Source: Hanleya hanleyi (taxonomy: Eukaryota > Mollusca > Polyplacophora > Lepidopleurida > Hanleyidae). Taken from it: a stretch of DNA of 64,000 bases. The stretch spans positions 1-64,000 of the forward strand of contig JAVTVY010016047.1 of the NCBI GenBank assembly GCA_036873755.1. The letters run 5' to 3'. Numbering within the stretch: position 1 is the first letter of the stretch; the number at the start of each line of letters is the position of its first letter. The position numbers and the translations under genes are program-made. Shown here piece after piece: positions 48,291 through 60,247 of the stretch. Under the pieces are notes generated by a model. It was not told the DNA's origin. It was given only the letters and a program-made list of their open reading frames with translations, and did not search any database.

Positions 48291-48763
48291 AAGCCCCAAT
48301 TCAGCGTCAAATGTATCTACAGTGTGTCAGACAAGAGTACTGGGCCGCGGTTTTCCCCATGTAGCGCCTACAGATGAAAATATGAACCAAATCATTCTCA
48401 ATATTAATTTTTCATTTCATATTCCTTGATTTTGTTCAGGCGAATTTGATTCTATATTGGGCCAATATCACTCCAGTTGTATTCTTTGACACCTGTAGAT
48501 CAATCGACACTGCATTTTGGGTTCTTGTACTTAACTGGGGTGAGCCCCATTGACATTCCTATTGACCAAACTTACGTTCAAAATAAATGTAAATATGGAA
48601 TTATCTTTCAACCATTTTTCTTCTTCTAATATCTTCCTCCTGTCGAGATTGACAAGTGGGTGAATTTTGATGACCATACTCCAAGCCACTGGGAAGAAAT
48701 TGCCAAACGATTGACCAGGGGAATGTACATTTTATTCATCGGATTTCAGGGTATAAATCCCTC
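48291..48763. other. Unrecognised DNA between the duplication modules
   Basis: No gene or repeat was recognised in this short stretch, which has no clear match in copy 1. Confidence 0.4.
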
Positions 48764-49328
48764 TTAACTCGACCTGGCCGGGGAGGGTCATTATGCCCCC
48801 TACCAAACTTTCTCTTCTATCTCCGAAACGACAAAGGACTGAAAGCTCGCCTGCTGCGACATTTTGGTTTATCATATTGGGGTGAGTTTGAGCCTATTTG
48901 CATAACTCCCGGATTAGAGGATCATGGAAAAATTCAAGATGGCGGCTATGTGTGGTATAGGAAAAGTGATGTTTTAGTCATTTTTCTTCAAAATTCCTGC
49001 TTTTCTTCGAGGAGAATTGGGTCGAATCTATTTTATTTTACATCAGACTATTATTTACTAATTTATCATGCAGTTTTTGCAAAGAAAACACATAAATAAA
49101 AAAAATCGAAATATCTGATCGAAAAATCGACAAAAAATGTCTGTTTTCAAGATGACGTCGCGGCCATCTTGGATTTTTGTACATTTTCTGATAGAGCTTG
49201 ACCCAAGGGTATAGTGTGGTAAGTTTCAGCCCCTAGCTCAAGGGGTAAGAAAAATATTCAGGGAGGGGGTGCCGAAATGCCCTCCCGGCCCGGACAGGTC
49301 CCAAAAAGACCATGCAAGATAGGGTTAA
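48764..49328 (+). mobile_element. M element, complete, both TTAA flanks
   Basis: It starts TTAA-CTCGACCTGGCCGGGG and ends with inverse 'cttgcatggtctttttggg', TTAA at 49325-49328. The octamer (atttgcat near 48898), the YY1-like 'caagatggcggc' near 48933 and a mutated CRE (tgacgtcg) are visible. It lies at the left edge of module 2 of copy 2, where copy 1 has no such element. Confidence 0.9.
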
Positions 49329-50044
49329 CTGAGATGGTTGCCATGACAACAAATTTAATTTAATATATTACGACCTGTGCCTGAGGTGTTAATTTGGCAT
49401 AAGTTCCGCTGATAATAGCAGTTTAGTTCATTCTTTAATTTACGGAATAAGATGAAAATAGTCGATACCCCAATGACACTCATCACTCGTTACTTATCTA
49501 ACATGCCATAAAACTCGAAGCGGGCGTTCTGACGTGAATAGCTTTATGCATGGCATAATTTTGATGAACATTATATAACAAACATGTGGTTCTGGATCAG
49601 GTCTGGTCATATGAAACTGAGTTGGGAACGTCTTAACGAAGTCATCTGATAATACTTTGTTATTGCATAGCTGAGATTGACTGCAATTGACTCACACTGA
49701 GCTATGTGATATAATCGGCTCTACTGAAACAATATTTTGCTGTATTAACATCATTGCATTGAAGCCTCCTGTTATCTGGAGCATGGATTTGTTCCCAGTA
49801 GTATGATAGTTCAGCGATAATGATCACGACCCCGGATATGCCATTCCTTGTGGTTGATGTATTAACTTCTGAGGCAATTGGTTTAACAGGATACATAATG
49901 CAAACCACGACGAGGCACTTGGCAGTAGCAGGTGTTTGCTACATTGATAACATATATGGTATTATAAATAGATAGTGTAGGAGTTGTCAACTCCCCCATG
50001 CAGAAAGGTGTTGGTGTTTTCACTACAAATTGGCGAGATATGTA

Positions 50045-50324
50045 AGAAGTGAGAAAATCTGACGAAGTCTGGCTACTGAAAAGCAACCTTATGACTCCCC
50101 AGGAAATCGTCCATCGGCGCCCCACATTTAGACTAGAATACGGGGGATTCTAAGACGTAGCCTTGGTACCTCAACTTTTATTGGAGATGCTCCTGCGGAA
50201 ACTATGAAGTAACTACACGGTCTATAACACCGGCATCAGCGCAACTAGATAAACAAGCTCGGGAGTTGTGATGACAGATCAACTCGGATAAATAACTCGT
50301 CTGATGTTAATGGATGAGCATCCA
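50045..50324 (-). repeat. Short repeat block (duplicate of 43830-44112)
   Basis: It has the same content as 43830-44112, carried along in duplication B, and is inverse to 34380-34670. Confidence 0.75.
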
Positions 50325-50484
50325 GTGCAAGGAAACCGATAACAACTAACCTGTGATGCTCGACGTCGCGCTGCAAATTTTCCACCAAGACAATAAACTT
50401 ACATATATTTGCCAAGTGACATGTACAGATGGTGGACCTCGTGGATTAAAAGTCTACCAGCAGAATCCTACAAGATAGGATGCA

Positions 50485-50952
50485 AGTAAAGATCCTGGCT
50501 TGGTGGGGGTCACTTTCCCCCCTGTTGGTTTTTTGATCCCCGGAACGACAAAAAATTGAGAGCTGAAACTGCGTGACTTTTTAGATTATCATATTGGGGT
50601 CATTTTGAGTCTATTTGCATGACCCCCCGAGCTGAGGATCATTATGGAAAAGTGGGTAAAACCTATTTTATTTCATATCAGATTATTATTTACTAATTTA
50701 CCATGCAGTTTTTGCGAAGAAGAAAAAAAAAATCGAAAATTCTGACCGAAAAATCGTCCAAAAATGATCTTTTTGAAAACTCCGCAGCACACACTTTACA
50801 TTTTCCTGTAGAGCTTGACCCTAAGATATAGTGTGGCAAGTTTCAGCCCTCTAGCCTTAGTGATATCGAACATATTTAGGGGGGGGCACTTCTCCCCCCC
50901 CCCCGTCCAAGGCTGCGGTAAACCCCAAACCGCCCAGGCCAAATAGGGTTAA
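50485..50952 (+). mobile_element. M element shared by both copies of duplication B (copy 2)
   Basis: It is the counterpart of 44275-44768, with the same deletions around the CRE region, the same right end and TTAA (50949-50952). It has additionally lost the 'aaatttaaaatggcggccatg' segment near 50640. Long G and C runs flank 50880-50905. Confidence 0.85.
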
Positions 50953-51895
50953 ACACCAAGCGCGAAAGAGAGAAACATGAACAGAACAGAGAAGAAACTT
51001 TTCTAAAAGAACACATCAAATCGATCGGAATAGTTTTGTACTGGCTGGATGGTTACCTATCGTAGTACTGGCAAGAAGTTATATGACTCCACATCTTTTA
51101 AACATATAAGATTAAATATGTCTATTTACCATATCTTCTCAGAACACAGCTAGCATTTTCCGTCTTGGCACCACACATGAATCTGCTGATGAATCTTCAT
51201 AACTAATAGAGCTTTGTCTAGATTTCTCTAATTTAAACCACACCTGTGGGAATATCCGAACAGCCGAGAGGAATTGGGCTCAATGAGCTATTTTAACTTT
51301 CTGTAAATACTTCAAATGTAATCAAGGAACACGACTCAGGTTGCCGAGTGATCATTTAAGTGAGGAGCAGATTGGTCGTTGAACATAGAGGCACCCATCA
51401 TCAAGACATCTCCATTAACACTGCTCATTTAATTCAAATCGTCTTTGAGTGATCATGTCAAGCAACCTCGGTGGTGTTTGATCGATCAATTTGTCTCGGA
51501 ATGCACCTCAGACCAGTTTTGTCAGATAGTTTAATTGCGCTTGGATCTGATGTCGGTCTTCTCGGTGATGAATACAGATACAATTGATATAGCATATGTT
51601 ACTCAGATTTCGCTTGCTCCCCCGCTACAAAATTAGCTACATGCGTCAACATCACAAACGGTGAAGCACAGATGGCATGCAATCAGGACACTGTAACGAT
51701 TATGCGAGTTTTTTTTGTAACTTTCAGTTGAATCTGATAATTTAAGCGTATCTAGTCACATAATATTATACAAGTAACACGAGTATAAACACATATCAGA
51801 TAACGGAAATGATCACAATGCTGTATCGGAGACTATACCGACAGCATAAAACACCTCAATCATAAACGACTTCCGAAAAGAGAAAGTACCGGTGT

Positions 51896-51914
51896 CAAGT
51901 TTGAATCAAACTTG
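51896..51914. repeat. Perfect 9-bp palindrome with one-base centre
   Basis: CAAGTTTGA-a-TCAAACTTG lies just beyond the end of duplication B and is followed by AT-rich tracts at 51915-51995. The meaning is unknown. Confidence 0.7.
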
Positions 51915-52119
51915 TAATATAATATTATAATGCTTATTTTTCAGAAGACTCTTTTACATTCCAGAAGCTTAATTGTAATATTATATTATATTATTATATG
52001 AGCATCACTTTACGTGGGGAAGCAAAAATTGGACAATATATAACATAGTTTTTAGCAGTCGCATGAAGAAAGTCACAGATGCGACCATTTTTGTACGTTA
52101 TAATATTGTGCTTTTACAA

Positions 52120-52440
52120 CTAGTGGTGCAGATGGCTTAAGCCCAGAGGTGTTATACACTGATCGGTCGCCGACTGACCAAATGAATACGAAAATGGTGG
52201 GTTACTTTCGATTCCGCCAGTTGCGCGGAGTTGGTTTTTGAATGAATTGAGAGAAAGTGGGTTTCGAATGTCCGCCTGGAGGTTATTCAAATCTCTAATT
52301 GACTGGGGCAAAAGGGACTTACGTAAATAGTATTTATATGATCCTTTTTTATAGGCTATGGTCTGTAACATGAGATTGATTAGAAATACACATACAATCT
52401 CGTAGGTCCTATATTCAATTGCCTTAGGCTATATTTACTG
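52120..52440 (-). pseudogene. LINE ORF2 C-terminal fragment (CR1/L2-like tail)
   Basis: The minus-strand frame (52371-52120) includes YYLRKSLLPQSIRDLNNL and 'PLSLNSFKNQL'. This matches the well-known LINE end pattern SFxPRTIRxWNxLP...SLxxFK. It is 5'-truncated, with a stop shortly after. No reverse transcriptase core is present in the neighbouring sequence. Confidence 0.75.
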
Positions 52441-54105
52441 GTTCTATAGGTTTGAATTGGCAATGCTCTGTACATTGGAGATGTGAAATCACATTCCCTC
52501 TCAAGTAATCCCGTGATTGCGAGTGGACGAAACGGTGATAGAGAAATGCCCTTTTGCACTGGAGTTGACTTTCCTTTGAATCACAAACACGAATTGGCAG
52601 TGTAAACGGGAGACTAAAGTGGTTTTCAGAACAGCGCTGTCCGTCAGGACTTCCGTGAGCCAGAATAACTCCGGCGTTTTGGTATCGAGCTTCTAGGACG
52701 AGAACACACTTTCACAGAACAGTGGAGAACGCGGTGTTTACAGAGCATTACGTTGAGTAACCCTAAATTCATATCTTTGGTCATTTTCGAGCTACCGAGA
52801 CACGCGTACGTTAAAGGAATAAGTTAAATTGTGAATCAAGAACCACGGGATGTGATACTCATCTCACAGATATTTCTTGAATACGGCTTACCAACTGCAA
52901 AAGCACATCAAACTCTGGGAATTTCGGCCGTGGCACTTCATGTTTGAACAAGATAAACCATCAATTGGATGACCCCATTAGTTTTTTTATGGACATTTTT
53001 GATCACGTCATTCTATTTACTGTCGTCTTCGTACGTCAGACTTCACGCCGTATGATTTTCTCAAACACGAAACCGTGCAAGAATATGTATTACATCGATG
53101 AACTAACGTACGAGTCCTAACCCAAACTCCATTGTCAAACCGGTACCGTACGTAAAAATGACCAATCGAACCACCAACGGACAGTGTGTTAGCCACATTT
53201 ATCACCAATAATCTGCGAGATGGGTGATGATGATATTGAGAAAAGCTACACACCCCCATCTTGTAGAGACGACATGTGCTAATTTGGGGGAAGAATGTAC
53301 TCCATCGATCAATGTTTTCTTCAAGTTTTTAATAGGGCCAGATACCTGAAACATTCCATACCATAGGTTAAAAACAGATGCATTTATCGTTCGCTTGACG
53401 TCGATGTACGAGATAGCATTTTGGGTCAATTCTTGGAATAATAAAATTTTTGGCCCAGTAAATTTAAGAATAACTGGCTGTGGCGAAACACATTATAATA
53501 CAATTTATATAGGTGATCATACTGTCCTTACTATCAACTACAATACTCATCATTTCTCACTCATCATTTTTCCCCATTAAATAGTTATGTTACCGCTTGA
53601 GCTATGCGGCTAATATTTATCAAACTATGCAACAAATGTAACAAATACAAAGGCGGCTCAGACGATGTTACCCTGACGTCATTTTTCCAGAATAGTCCAT
53701 GAGATGGGCGGTAAAATTTAGTTTATTTTGCACCCCCTGAGGGAGTCTATTTTTTGTATATCACTTTGAAGATAGGAATGTACTGAACAGAGTTCGGCAT
53801 GTTGCCACTGTGGCAAAGTGTTTTAACATGGTGATTGTCCTGAACATCGGCAGTATGAAATGATTATTTTTCTTTTATACCGGAGGATTTTCTCCACTTT
53901 GTATGCAAGTATGATGTTAACAAGGTTAACATACATCATCACCAATCATTGTTTGTTTTTTTACTTTTGAAGGTAAAACGTCACTGCAGAGGTCAAAGTG
54001 CAGATATCACAATCAATATCCTTATCTCCTATTTATTTCTTTGAAAATTGCATAACTAGATCCAACTAATTTCCTTAGACGTTGAGCCTAGATGAGGGAG
54101 GGGGA
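52441..54105. other. Unrecognised intergenic DNA
   Basis: No gene or repeat family was recognised. The open frames are short and overlap on opposite strands. Confidence 0.4.
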
Positions 54106-54215
54106 CGACCTACCCCAATATATTGAGAGGGCAAGTTCTATCAGGAAAGGTAGAAATCCAAGATGGTCGCAGTGATAACGTCAGTAGTATAGAAAGGGGA
54201 AATCTCTTAGGAATG
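54106..54215 (-). mobile_element. M-derived fragment, left flank of the DIRS-like piece
   Basis: 'agttctatcaggaaaggtag', 'aatccaagatggtcgcagtg' and 'cagtagtatagaaaggggaa' match the inverse of 55560-55690. The last phrase is not in the usual M consensus, so the two fragments belong to one derived lineage. Confidence 0.6.
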
Positions 54216-54235
54216 TTGAGGGGCAGGATGACCTC

Positions 54236-54922
54236 ATGTCCGGGATGTCTGAACGTCTTAGCGGACTTGCTATCGAGACGGAATCGGATCATTCCCACAG
54301 AGAGGAAAATCCACTCAGACATCGTGAAACAGATTGCTCATGTCTGGGAGATGCCACACGTAGACTTTTTTGCCACGACGTAAAACAAGCAAATGCCACT
54401 GTTCATATCACCGGTCCCCGCTCCATTGGCAGACGCAGTGGATGCTCTGTCGCAGGATTGGACGGGAACATTCGCATATGCGTTTTTCGCCGTCGGCAAA
54501 ACTTGCGAAGGTACTCCGAAAGATCCACGAATCTCATTGATCCGCGGTGGCCAGCACGTCAGTGTTTTTCGGACCTACTGGATCTTTCAGTGGATGTACC
54601 AAGATGTACTTCCGCTGTGTCACAACCTATTGTCTCAACCCAAGTCGTCGAATTATCACCACCAACCGGGACTGTTCCACAACCACGTGTGCAAGTGTTC
54701 AAAGAACACCTTGCTCAGGCGGGATTTTCAGCAAAGGTTGGCTTCAGAACGGTACAATCAATCAGGTCATCCTCATCCGCTGTATACCAATCAAAGAAGA
54801 CAGTCTTTTATAGTTGGTGTGGTTCAAGGGGTATCAATCCATCCAAAGTCACTATTCTCCAAGTAGCAGATTGTATACTCTACCTCTTTACGGATAGGGG
54901 CTTGGTACCGTCAACGAACTAG
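54236..54922 (+). pseudogene. DIRS-like retroelement fragment: RT/RNase H end and start of tyrosine recombinase
   Basis: Three plus-strand frames form one decayed reading. 'NVLADLLSRRNRIIPTERKI' and 'HVWEMPHVDFFAT' (54250-54380) are typical of the RNase H end in DIRS elements. 'DAVDALSQDWTGTFAYAF' follows (54430-54490), then 'RWPARQCFSDLLDLSVDVPR' (54548-54605), and then 'YQSKKTVFYSWCGSRGINPS' and 'ADCILYLFTDRGLVPSTN' (about 54780-54920). The last part is the N-terminal SAM-like domain of a phage-integrase-type recombinase. The catalytic domain with R-H-R-Y is missing. Frameshifts near 54385 and 54520 inactivate it. Confidence 0.85.
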
Positions 54923-55539
54923 CGCTATCCACGTTCAATTACATAAATTATTGCAGATACACCGAAATTTCAGAAAGTGCGACATCACGATGCCAGAAAA
55001 GGTGTAATGAAAGGACTGTTTATGCTTTAACTGATGGGTGTTTATAGGTTTGACGAAGACTTCGTGGTCAAATTGACCAATCTGCATAAAGCTAGATCCT
55101 CTGTAATTGTTCACATCAAGAAAGAATGAATGTGAATGTAATAAAATGAAAATATCGTCAATATATAGGATAAAAAATAATAGGTGAATGGGAAGGCTTC
55201 CCAGTCACTCATATAAATATTAGTATAAGTAAGAACTTTTTATTTATCCAGGTGAAAATCATAATTTTGCATCTACTAGGCTCATCGAGTTATCGGTCTC
55301 GACAAGCGCTTTCAGTCGACCGTCTCCCCCCCACCCCCCCGCCTGATTCACGTAGGACTCATACTGGCCCACCTAGATCAATTTAATGGTGTTTTCCTCA
55401 GTTTTGGGTATAACGTCTGGGTTTCGCTTTTTATTTTTTAGAGAAAATCCCAGTTTTTGTATCTATCCTGCTTATCACGTGATCCAAAATCTCTCTCTAC
55501 GTTGGCCGAAGGTCAAGGGCCAGGCCACGGCTCCTAAGC

Positions 55540-55740
55540 ATCTCATTCCCCCTACCACATGAAAAATAATAAGAGATTTGCTCTTTCTATACTACTGGTG
55601 TCATCACAGCGACCATCTTGGATTACTACATTTCTCCAAAGAACTTGTTCTGCCCCCTTCCTCCAGGATATACTGCGGTAAGGGTAAGAACAGATTTTAC
55701 TGGGGCCTTTTTCGAAGAAAAATATGATGGGAGATATAGG
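55540..55740 (+). mobile_element. M-derived fragment, right side
   Basis: Contains 'ctttctatactactggtgtc', 'gcgaccatcttggattacta' and 'ggatatactgcggtaagggt'. It is the inverse partner of 54106-54215, so the DIRS-like piece and about 600 bp of unrecognised DNA lie between inverted M-derived fragments. Confidence 0.55.
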
Positions 55741-56119
55741 CAAAGATTATATAACCTGACCCCTGACCTCTATAGAGACCTCTGACCCTTAAAAGCTTAT
55801 ATATAATTATATGTGTTGATCACGTGTGCTAACATTTGTGGCCGTTGGGACAATACCGGGGATCATAATTACATTCGAAGCCAATAAAACTTTCGCAATA
55901 GAGAAGTTAATACCGGTAATCACTTAACGTTTTCGGTGTGACAGACAGGGTTTTGAGAAACAGGGTACCGTTTTGCGCATGCGCAATGAACATGTTAAAA
56001 CACTTTGTCAGATTGGCAACATCTCAAACCTTGTTCAGCACATGCCACCCTTCAAAATGATATATAAAAAAATACACTCCCCAGAGGACTTTTGGGGGGC
56101 TATCTCATGGACTAGAAGG

Positions 56120-56400
56120 TATTTTTAGTACATTATCCGGTCAGATTAGAAATAGTAATCTGATGTGAAATATAATAGAATTTGTTCACAATTCGAAAAT
56201 TTTGAAGAGAAATGAAAAATACGTCACTTTTTCTTTTACTCCACATGGACGCCATTTTCAGTTTAGTCATGATCCTCTGCTAGATGGGTTATAGATATAG
56301 GTCCAAATGATCTCCATATGATAAGCTACGAAGTCACGGATTGTTATCTTTCAAAATTGTGTCGTTCCGGAAATGAAGCGAAAACTTTGCGCGGGACATA
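56120..56400 (-). mobile_element. Partial M element
   Basis: Core and right-side blocks are present: 'aatctgatgtgaaatataatag', 'ccacatggacgccattttcagtttagtcatgatcctctgct', 'atgatctccatatgataagcta' and 'gtcgttccggaaatg'. Both terminal ends are lost. Confidence 0.75.
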
Positions 56401-56639
56401 TCTCATTCTTCAAAGAAGACATTGCATATAAATCGGTCTACATCAAGACGTTGAGAAGTCAGTTGTCCACCTAATGGGATACCTTGTGAAAATCCCTGCA
56501 GATGGGGACACAATTCCTGCACAAACACGTAATACATGTACACCTTACCAAGATGGAGAACTCGTTCACGAGGCAACCCTGGTCAATTCTCCATCGAAAT
56601 TCGTCACACTTGAATGAAACAAATGTATCGAAGCAGATA

Positions 56640-57490
56640 GTAGTTTAATTGATCAGTTCTCTAACCAATCCTGGCGTCTCTGGAAGCTGTTCGAATAGCA
56701 ATTAAGTTGGAGAATGACATTTCTCTTTACAACATATAGAATTTGATTGAAACTTTTATATGAATTAATTATTACCATATCACGTTATGCTATGGATGCC
56801 CAGATTAACACAAAACTGATGGGGGAAAATGAGCGAATATGGCATTTTCCATAAAAATGTTTAAAAGCTTTTTCTCAAAATTTCAGATAACACCTATATC
56901 AAACTGTTTCATCTAAGATGAATTAAAAATGAGGGTTCCTAGGTTAGGTTTCAGTCTAATGGACAAAAACTTGAATGTTTCTATTCCCGTGTTATTTCTA
57001 TTAAACTTGGATGTTTGCCATGGCATCAAATTTAGTCGTGTCCAGTTAATTTAGCTCATATTTGTTTAACAAGGAACATATACTTTTATATAATCAGAAA
57101 ACAAATACTTTCTAATCAAGATTAGATTAATCATGCGAAATTAAATGTCTCTATTCAAAATGTATTCGGACCTGCGCATGAGGTGTTAGTCTCCACCATG
57201 ATATGAATGATGATATGCTATGATACTCCACCTTGTTATGAATATAGGTCAATCTAGTCAGGAGATGTAACAGCGACAGCAGCTGGAAAGGAGACAGCGA
57301 CCAGCAGTTCATACACTCGCTTTTTTGTATTCACATGAAGAAAAACAACTTCAATCAACAACACTCATGCTTTTAGCAGATAGAGTTTCAAAACAATGAC
57401 AGCCAAACGTGTGCTAAAAGTAGTGATTACTATTACTTCGAAAGTGATAGCAAAAGCTCCTAAAATAGAGGCTAATGGTCTGAATAATTC
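56640..57490 (+). repeat. Diverged long repeat, copy 1
   Basis: It matches 63187-64000 in the same orientation: 'ctctaaccaatcctggcgtctctgg', 'tatcacgttatgctatggatgcc', 'caaaatttcagataacac', 'acatgaagaaaaacaactt' and 'aacgtgtg-taaaagtagt'. No coding motif is visible. A shorter relative is at 42720-43150. Nature unknown. Confidence 0.7.
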
Positions 57491-57989
57491 ATAGTCTCTT
57501 TTATACTGTAACATTAGAGCATATGATTTTCGAATCAATGTCATTTCAGAGCATTCTTGTTGCTCTAGTCAATTTAACTCAGTGTCCCGTTCTCATGCCC
57601 GCGTAAACGAAAGAACGTCATTTGTTTCTATATCTGGTCTGGCTTGGATCAATATTACTTGATTCTGATAAATTTCTAAGCATGCCTTTTTCACCTATTT
57701 TTTCTTCAGCTCATTGTTAGAAAATGGCCGTCAAACCTGTTTAAAGACATTTTGAATTGAGATGGATGATTCGAGTGCGTCGGATCGCATGTTCGTCGTG
57801 TCCACATGCGTTTCGTAAATTGAATATTTAGCTCACGAGTTCACCTTTTCCTCAGTAAATCCGCCCGTGGTAACTATGAACTATGGAGGAAAATTATCAG
57901 ATATGACATTGAGTTGGTGGCGTAAGGTAATTAGTATAGCTAAGGATAAGCATTTTTGCCTTACCATTCCTCTAACAAAAACATCGCAG

Positions 57990-58544
57990 GAAGCTGGGGG
58001 ATCATGGAGTATCATATTTGGTTAACTTTGAATCCATTGGAATAATCCCCGAGGACCCAGAATACATTATAAATGGCTACCGTGTGAGATCCTCAGAGAA
58101 TCTCGCTGTTGATGTCTATCAACCGCTTTTAACCGCATATTACTTTCCACGCGTGCGTGAAGCAAATATATAAGCAAAACCGAATAGATTTTCTGCTGAA
58201 CAAAATTCAAGAAATGAAAGATCAACACGAAAATGGACCAAATTTAGCCCCAAAATACCTTTAAAAAAATGAACCATTTCTGCATATTTTCCGGTGGACG
58301 TTGGCTATAATATATTCAAAGGGGTGATTGTCATTATATTTTCGAATGCACAGATGGATGCACACTGTGAAGCCTGTTTTCTAAAGGTCATCCCTGGTCC
58401 CGCTTTTATCTGGTTTTGATACAGCATTAACTATGAAATTGACCTGCGAAGAAAATTGTATGAATAAAAAACTCAGACGAAAAATGCCTTAAAATTAATA
58501 CGGCGTCACTTTGGCATCATCAGTGCGGCCAATTTTGATTGTGT
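57990..58544 (+). mobile_element. Old, diverged M element, truncated by a younger one
   Basis: Scattered family phrases are recognisable ('ggatcatgg', 'gcgaagaaaattg', 'aatacggcgtcactttggcatcatcagtgcggcc'). It stops exactly where the younger, opposite-oriented copy starts at TTAA 58545, as expected for insertion into its CRE-proximal region. Confidence 0.55.
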
Positions 58545-59100
58545 TTAACCCTATCTGGCCTGGGCTTTTGGGGACCTGTCCTTGCCTGGGTAGGGGGTCC
58601 ATTTTGCCTCCCCCCCTAATTATTTTTCTTACCCCTTGAGCTAGGGAGCAGAAACTCACCACATTATACCCTTGGATCAAGATCTACCAGAAAGTATAAA
58701 AAACCCAAGATGGCCGCTTTGATGACGTCACAGTGACGTCATTTTCAAAAACGGCATTTTTGGTCGATTTTCTCAGTCGGATTTTCCGTATTTTCTACTT
58801 ATGCAATTTCTCCGCAATAATGGCATGATAAATTAGCAAATATTAATATGATGTGAAATAAAATAGTTTTTGCCCACTTTTCATCTCGGAAAAGCAGGAA
58901 TGCGACAAAAACATCACTTTTATGGTACCCCACGTGGTCGCCGTCTTGAATTTACCTATGATCGTGTGCTGGGTGGGGGGGGGGGGTTATTCATATAGGC
59001 TCAAAATGACCCCAATATGATAAACTAGGAGTTTCAGCTCTCCAAGTTTGGTAGTGGCCCGTTCCAGCACCCTTGTGTGAGAGATAACGGATATATTTGA
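58545..59100 (-). mobile_element. M element, left end intact, paired CRE sites
   Basis: It starts TTAA-CCCTATCTGGCCTGGG, followed by 'cttttggggacctgtccttgc', 'aagatggccgc' (YY1-like), two TGACGTCA sites (58723-58730, 58734-58741), the AT core, a G-run at about 58973-58987 and 'aaaatgaccccaatatgataaacta'. The right end fades near 59100 without a clear TTAA. Confidence 0.9.
58723..58741. promoter_or_regulatory. Paired CRE-type sites in an M element
   Basis: Two perfect TGACGTCA octamers are separated by cag, the same as at 36164-36182. Activity is not shown. Confidence 0.6.
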
Positions 59101-59184
59101 GAGGAAGTGCACCCCTCCCCCAATCTGCACTCTCAGAAACCTATATACTGATCGGAATAAACAAGTTGCGATACATAGTCGTGT

Positions 59185-59412
59185 CCTTAGAGTATGACAA
59201 GGCGGTGTTCTCGTCAGATCACCGAAGTTAAGCAGCGTTGAGTCCGGTCAATACTTAGATGGCTGACCGGGTGCTGGACTGGCTGGGATGGTCAGTGTCA
59301 GGATAATGGGAACTGTGGGCACCCTCGTGTCCTGTCCTGGTATCCTCGTGATATGACTGAAACATAGTTGAAAACGACGTTAAATCCTATTTACTCACGC
59401 ACTCACTCACTC
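59185..59412 (+). mobile_element. 5S-rRNA-derived SINE with (CTCA)n tail
   Basis: The head reads 'ctcgtcagatcaccgaagtt', 'aagcagcgttgagtccggtc', 'aatacttagatggctgaccg', which aligns with the middle of eukaryotic 5S rRNA. It covers the internal promoter region (A-box-like, intermediate element and C-box). The 5' third and the 3' stem of 5S are altered or absent, so it is not a 5S gene. The body continues to 'gaaaacgacgttaaatccta' and ends in 'cgcactcactcactc'. This fits a pol III-driven 5S-SINE. Confidence 0.85.
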
Positions 59413-59729
59413 TTGAAAAAGCGAAACATACATGGCTCCTCTGTGGGGTGACCGAATAACAAATTGTTCAATGTAACGGCTAATTGTCGAGAAGGTAGAA
59501 CCGACAACGATGCAACTATTCATGGGTTAACAATTCTTATTTTCTATACATATTAAAAGAATTTCAAATAATAGAGGGGAATTATCATGAGAGAGCCGAC
59601 CGATTGGCGCATATGAAGGCATCAAACCAAGGCTTGAATCTATTGATCGCCGACACTCAAACTGGACAACAAAGACATCAAAATAATTGTTGATATTCTA
59701 AATTATTGATGATCTCATGGATAGTGTGA
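59367..59729. repeat. About 360-bp tandem duplication, copy 1
   Basis: It starts inside the SINE tail ('gttgaaaacgacgttaaatc') and runs to 'attgatgatctcatggatag'. It repeats directly afterwards at 59730-60093. Confidence 0.85.
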
Positions 59730-60093
59730 TAATTGAAAACGACGTTAAATCCTACTTACTCACCCACTCACTCCTGAAGAGGCGGAACATGCATGGCTCC
59801 TTTGGAGACTCACCGAATAACAAATTGTTCGATGTAACGACTAATTGTCGAGAAGGTAAAAGCGACAACCATGACAACGATGCAACTATTCATTGGTTAA
59901 CAATTCATATTTCCTATACCTCTTTTTCTTCACATAAAAGAATTTCAAACAACAGAGGGAAATTCTCATGAGAGAGCCGACCGATTGACGCATATGATGG
60001 CAGCAAACCAAGGCTTGAATCTATTGATCAACAAAGACATCAACAGAATTGTTGATATTCTAAATTATTGATGACCTTCTGGATAGGGTGATA
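59730..60093. repeat. About 360-bp tandem duplication, copy 2
   Basis: It matches copy 1 with small indels ('cggaacatgcatggctcctt', 'gcaaaccaaggcttgaatct', 'attgatgaccttctggatag'). The SINE head is not included, so this SINE tail has no head of its own. Confidence 0.85.
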
Positions 60094-60247
60094 GTGGAAT
60101 CATTTCTCAAAGAATTGATTTGAGCGTTCGCTGAGCGTAACCAGCTGGGCATGTCCTTTGTACGTACATTCACACAGATAGCCAATTTAAAATTATGTTA
60201 TTAAACACATGAGAAGACATTACCAAAGTTGTCTTCTTACAGGTACA

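Larger units (their letters stand above)
46261..51870. repeat. Tandem duplication B, copy 2 (about 5.6 kb)
   Basis: Module 1 is 46261-48290 and module 2 is 49330-51870. It lacks the palindromic insertion and the 45.6 kb M element of copy 1. It has its own M element (48764-49328) between the modules. The part matching 44880-45540 (51060-51715) looks the most alike by eye, with only scattered single differences. Confidence 0.85.

Noticed and set aside
54236..54922. Gypsy-type LTR retrotransposon
   Set aside because: 'VLADLLSR' also occurs in Gypsy RNase H, but the following 'WEMPHVDFFAT', 'RWPA' and recombinase N-terminal text fit DIRS elements, and no LTRs are seen.
59185..59412. Functional 5S rRNA gene
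   Set aside because: Only the middle of 5S is recognisable. The 5' part, the closing stem and the terminator context are not 5S-like, and the body continues into a SINE tail.
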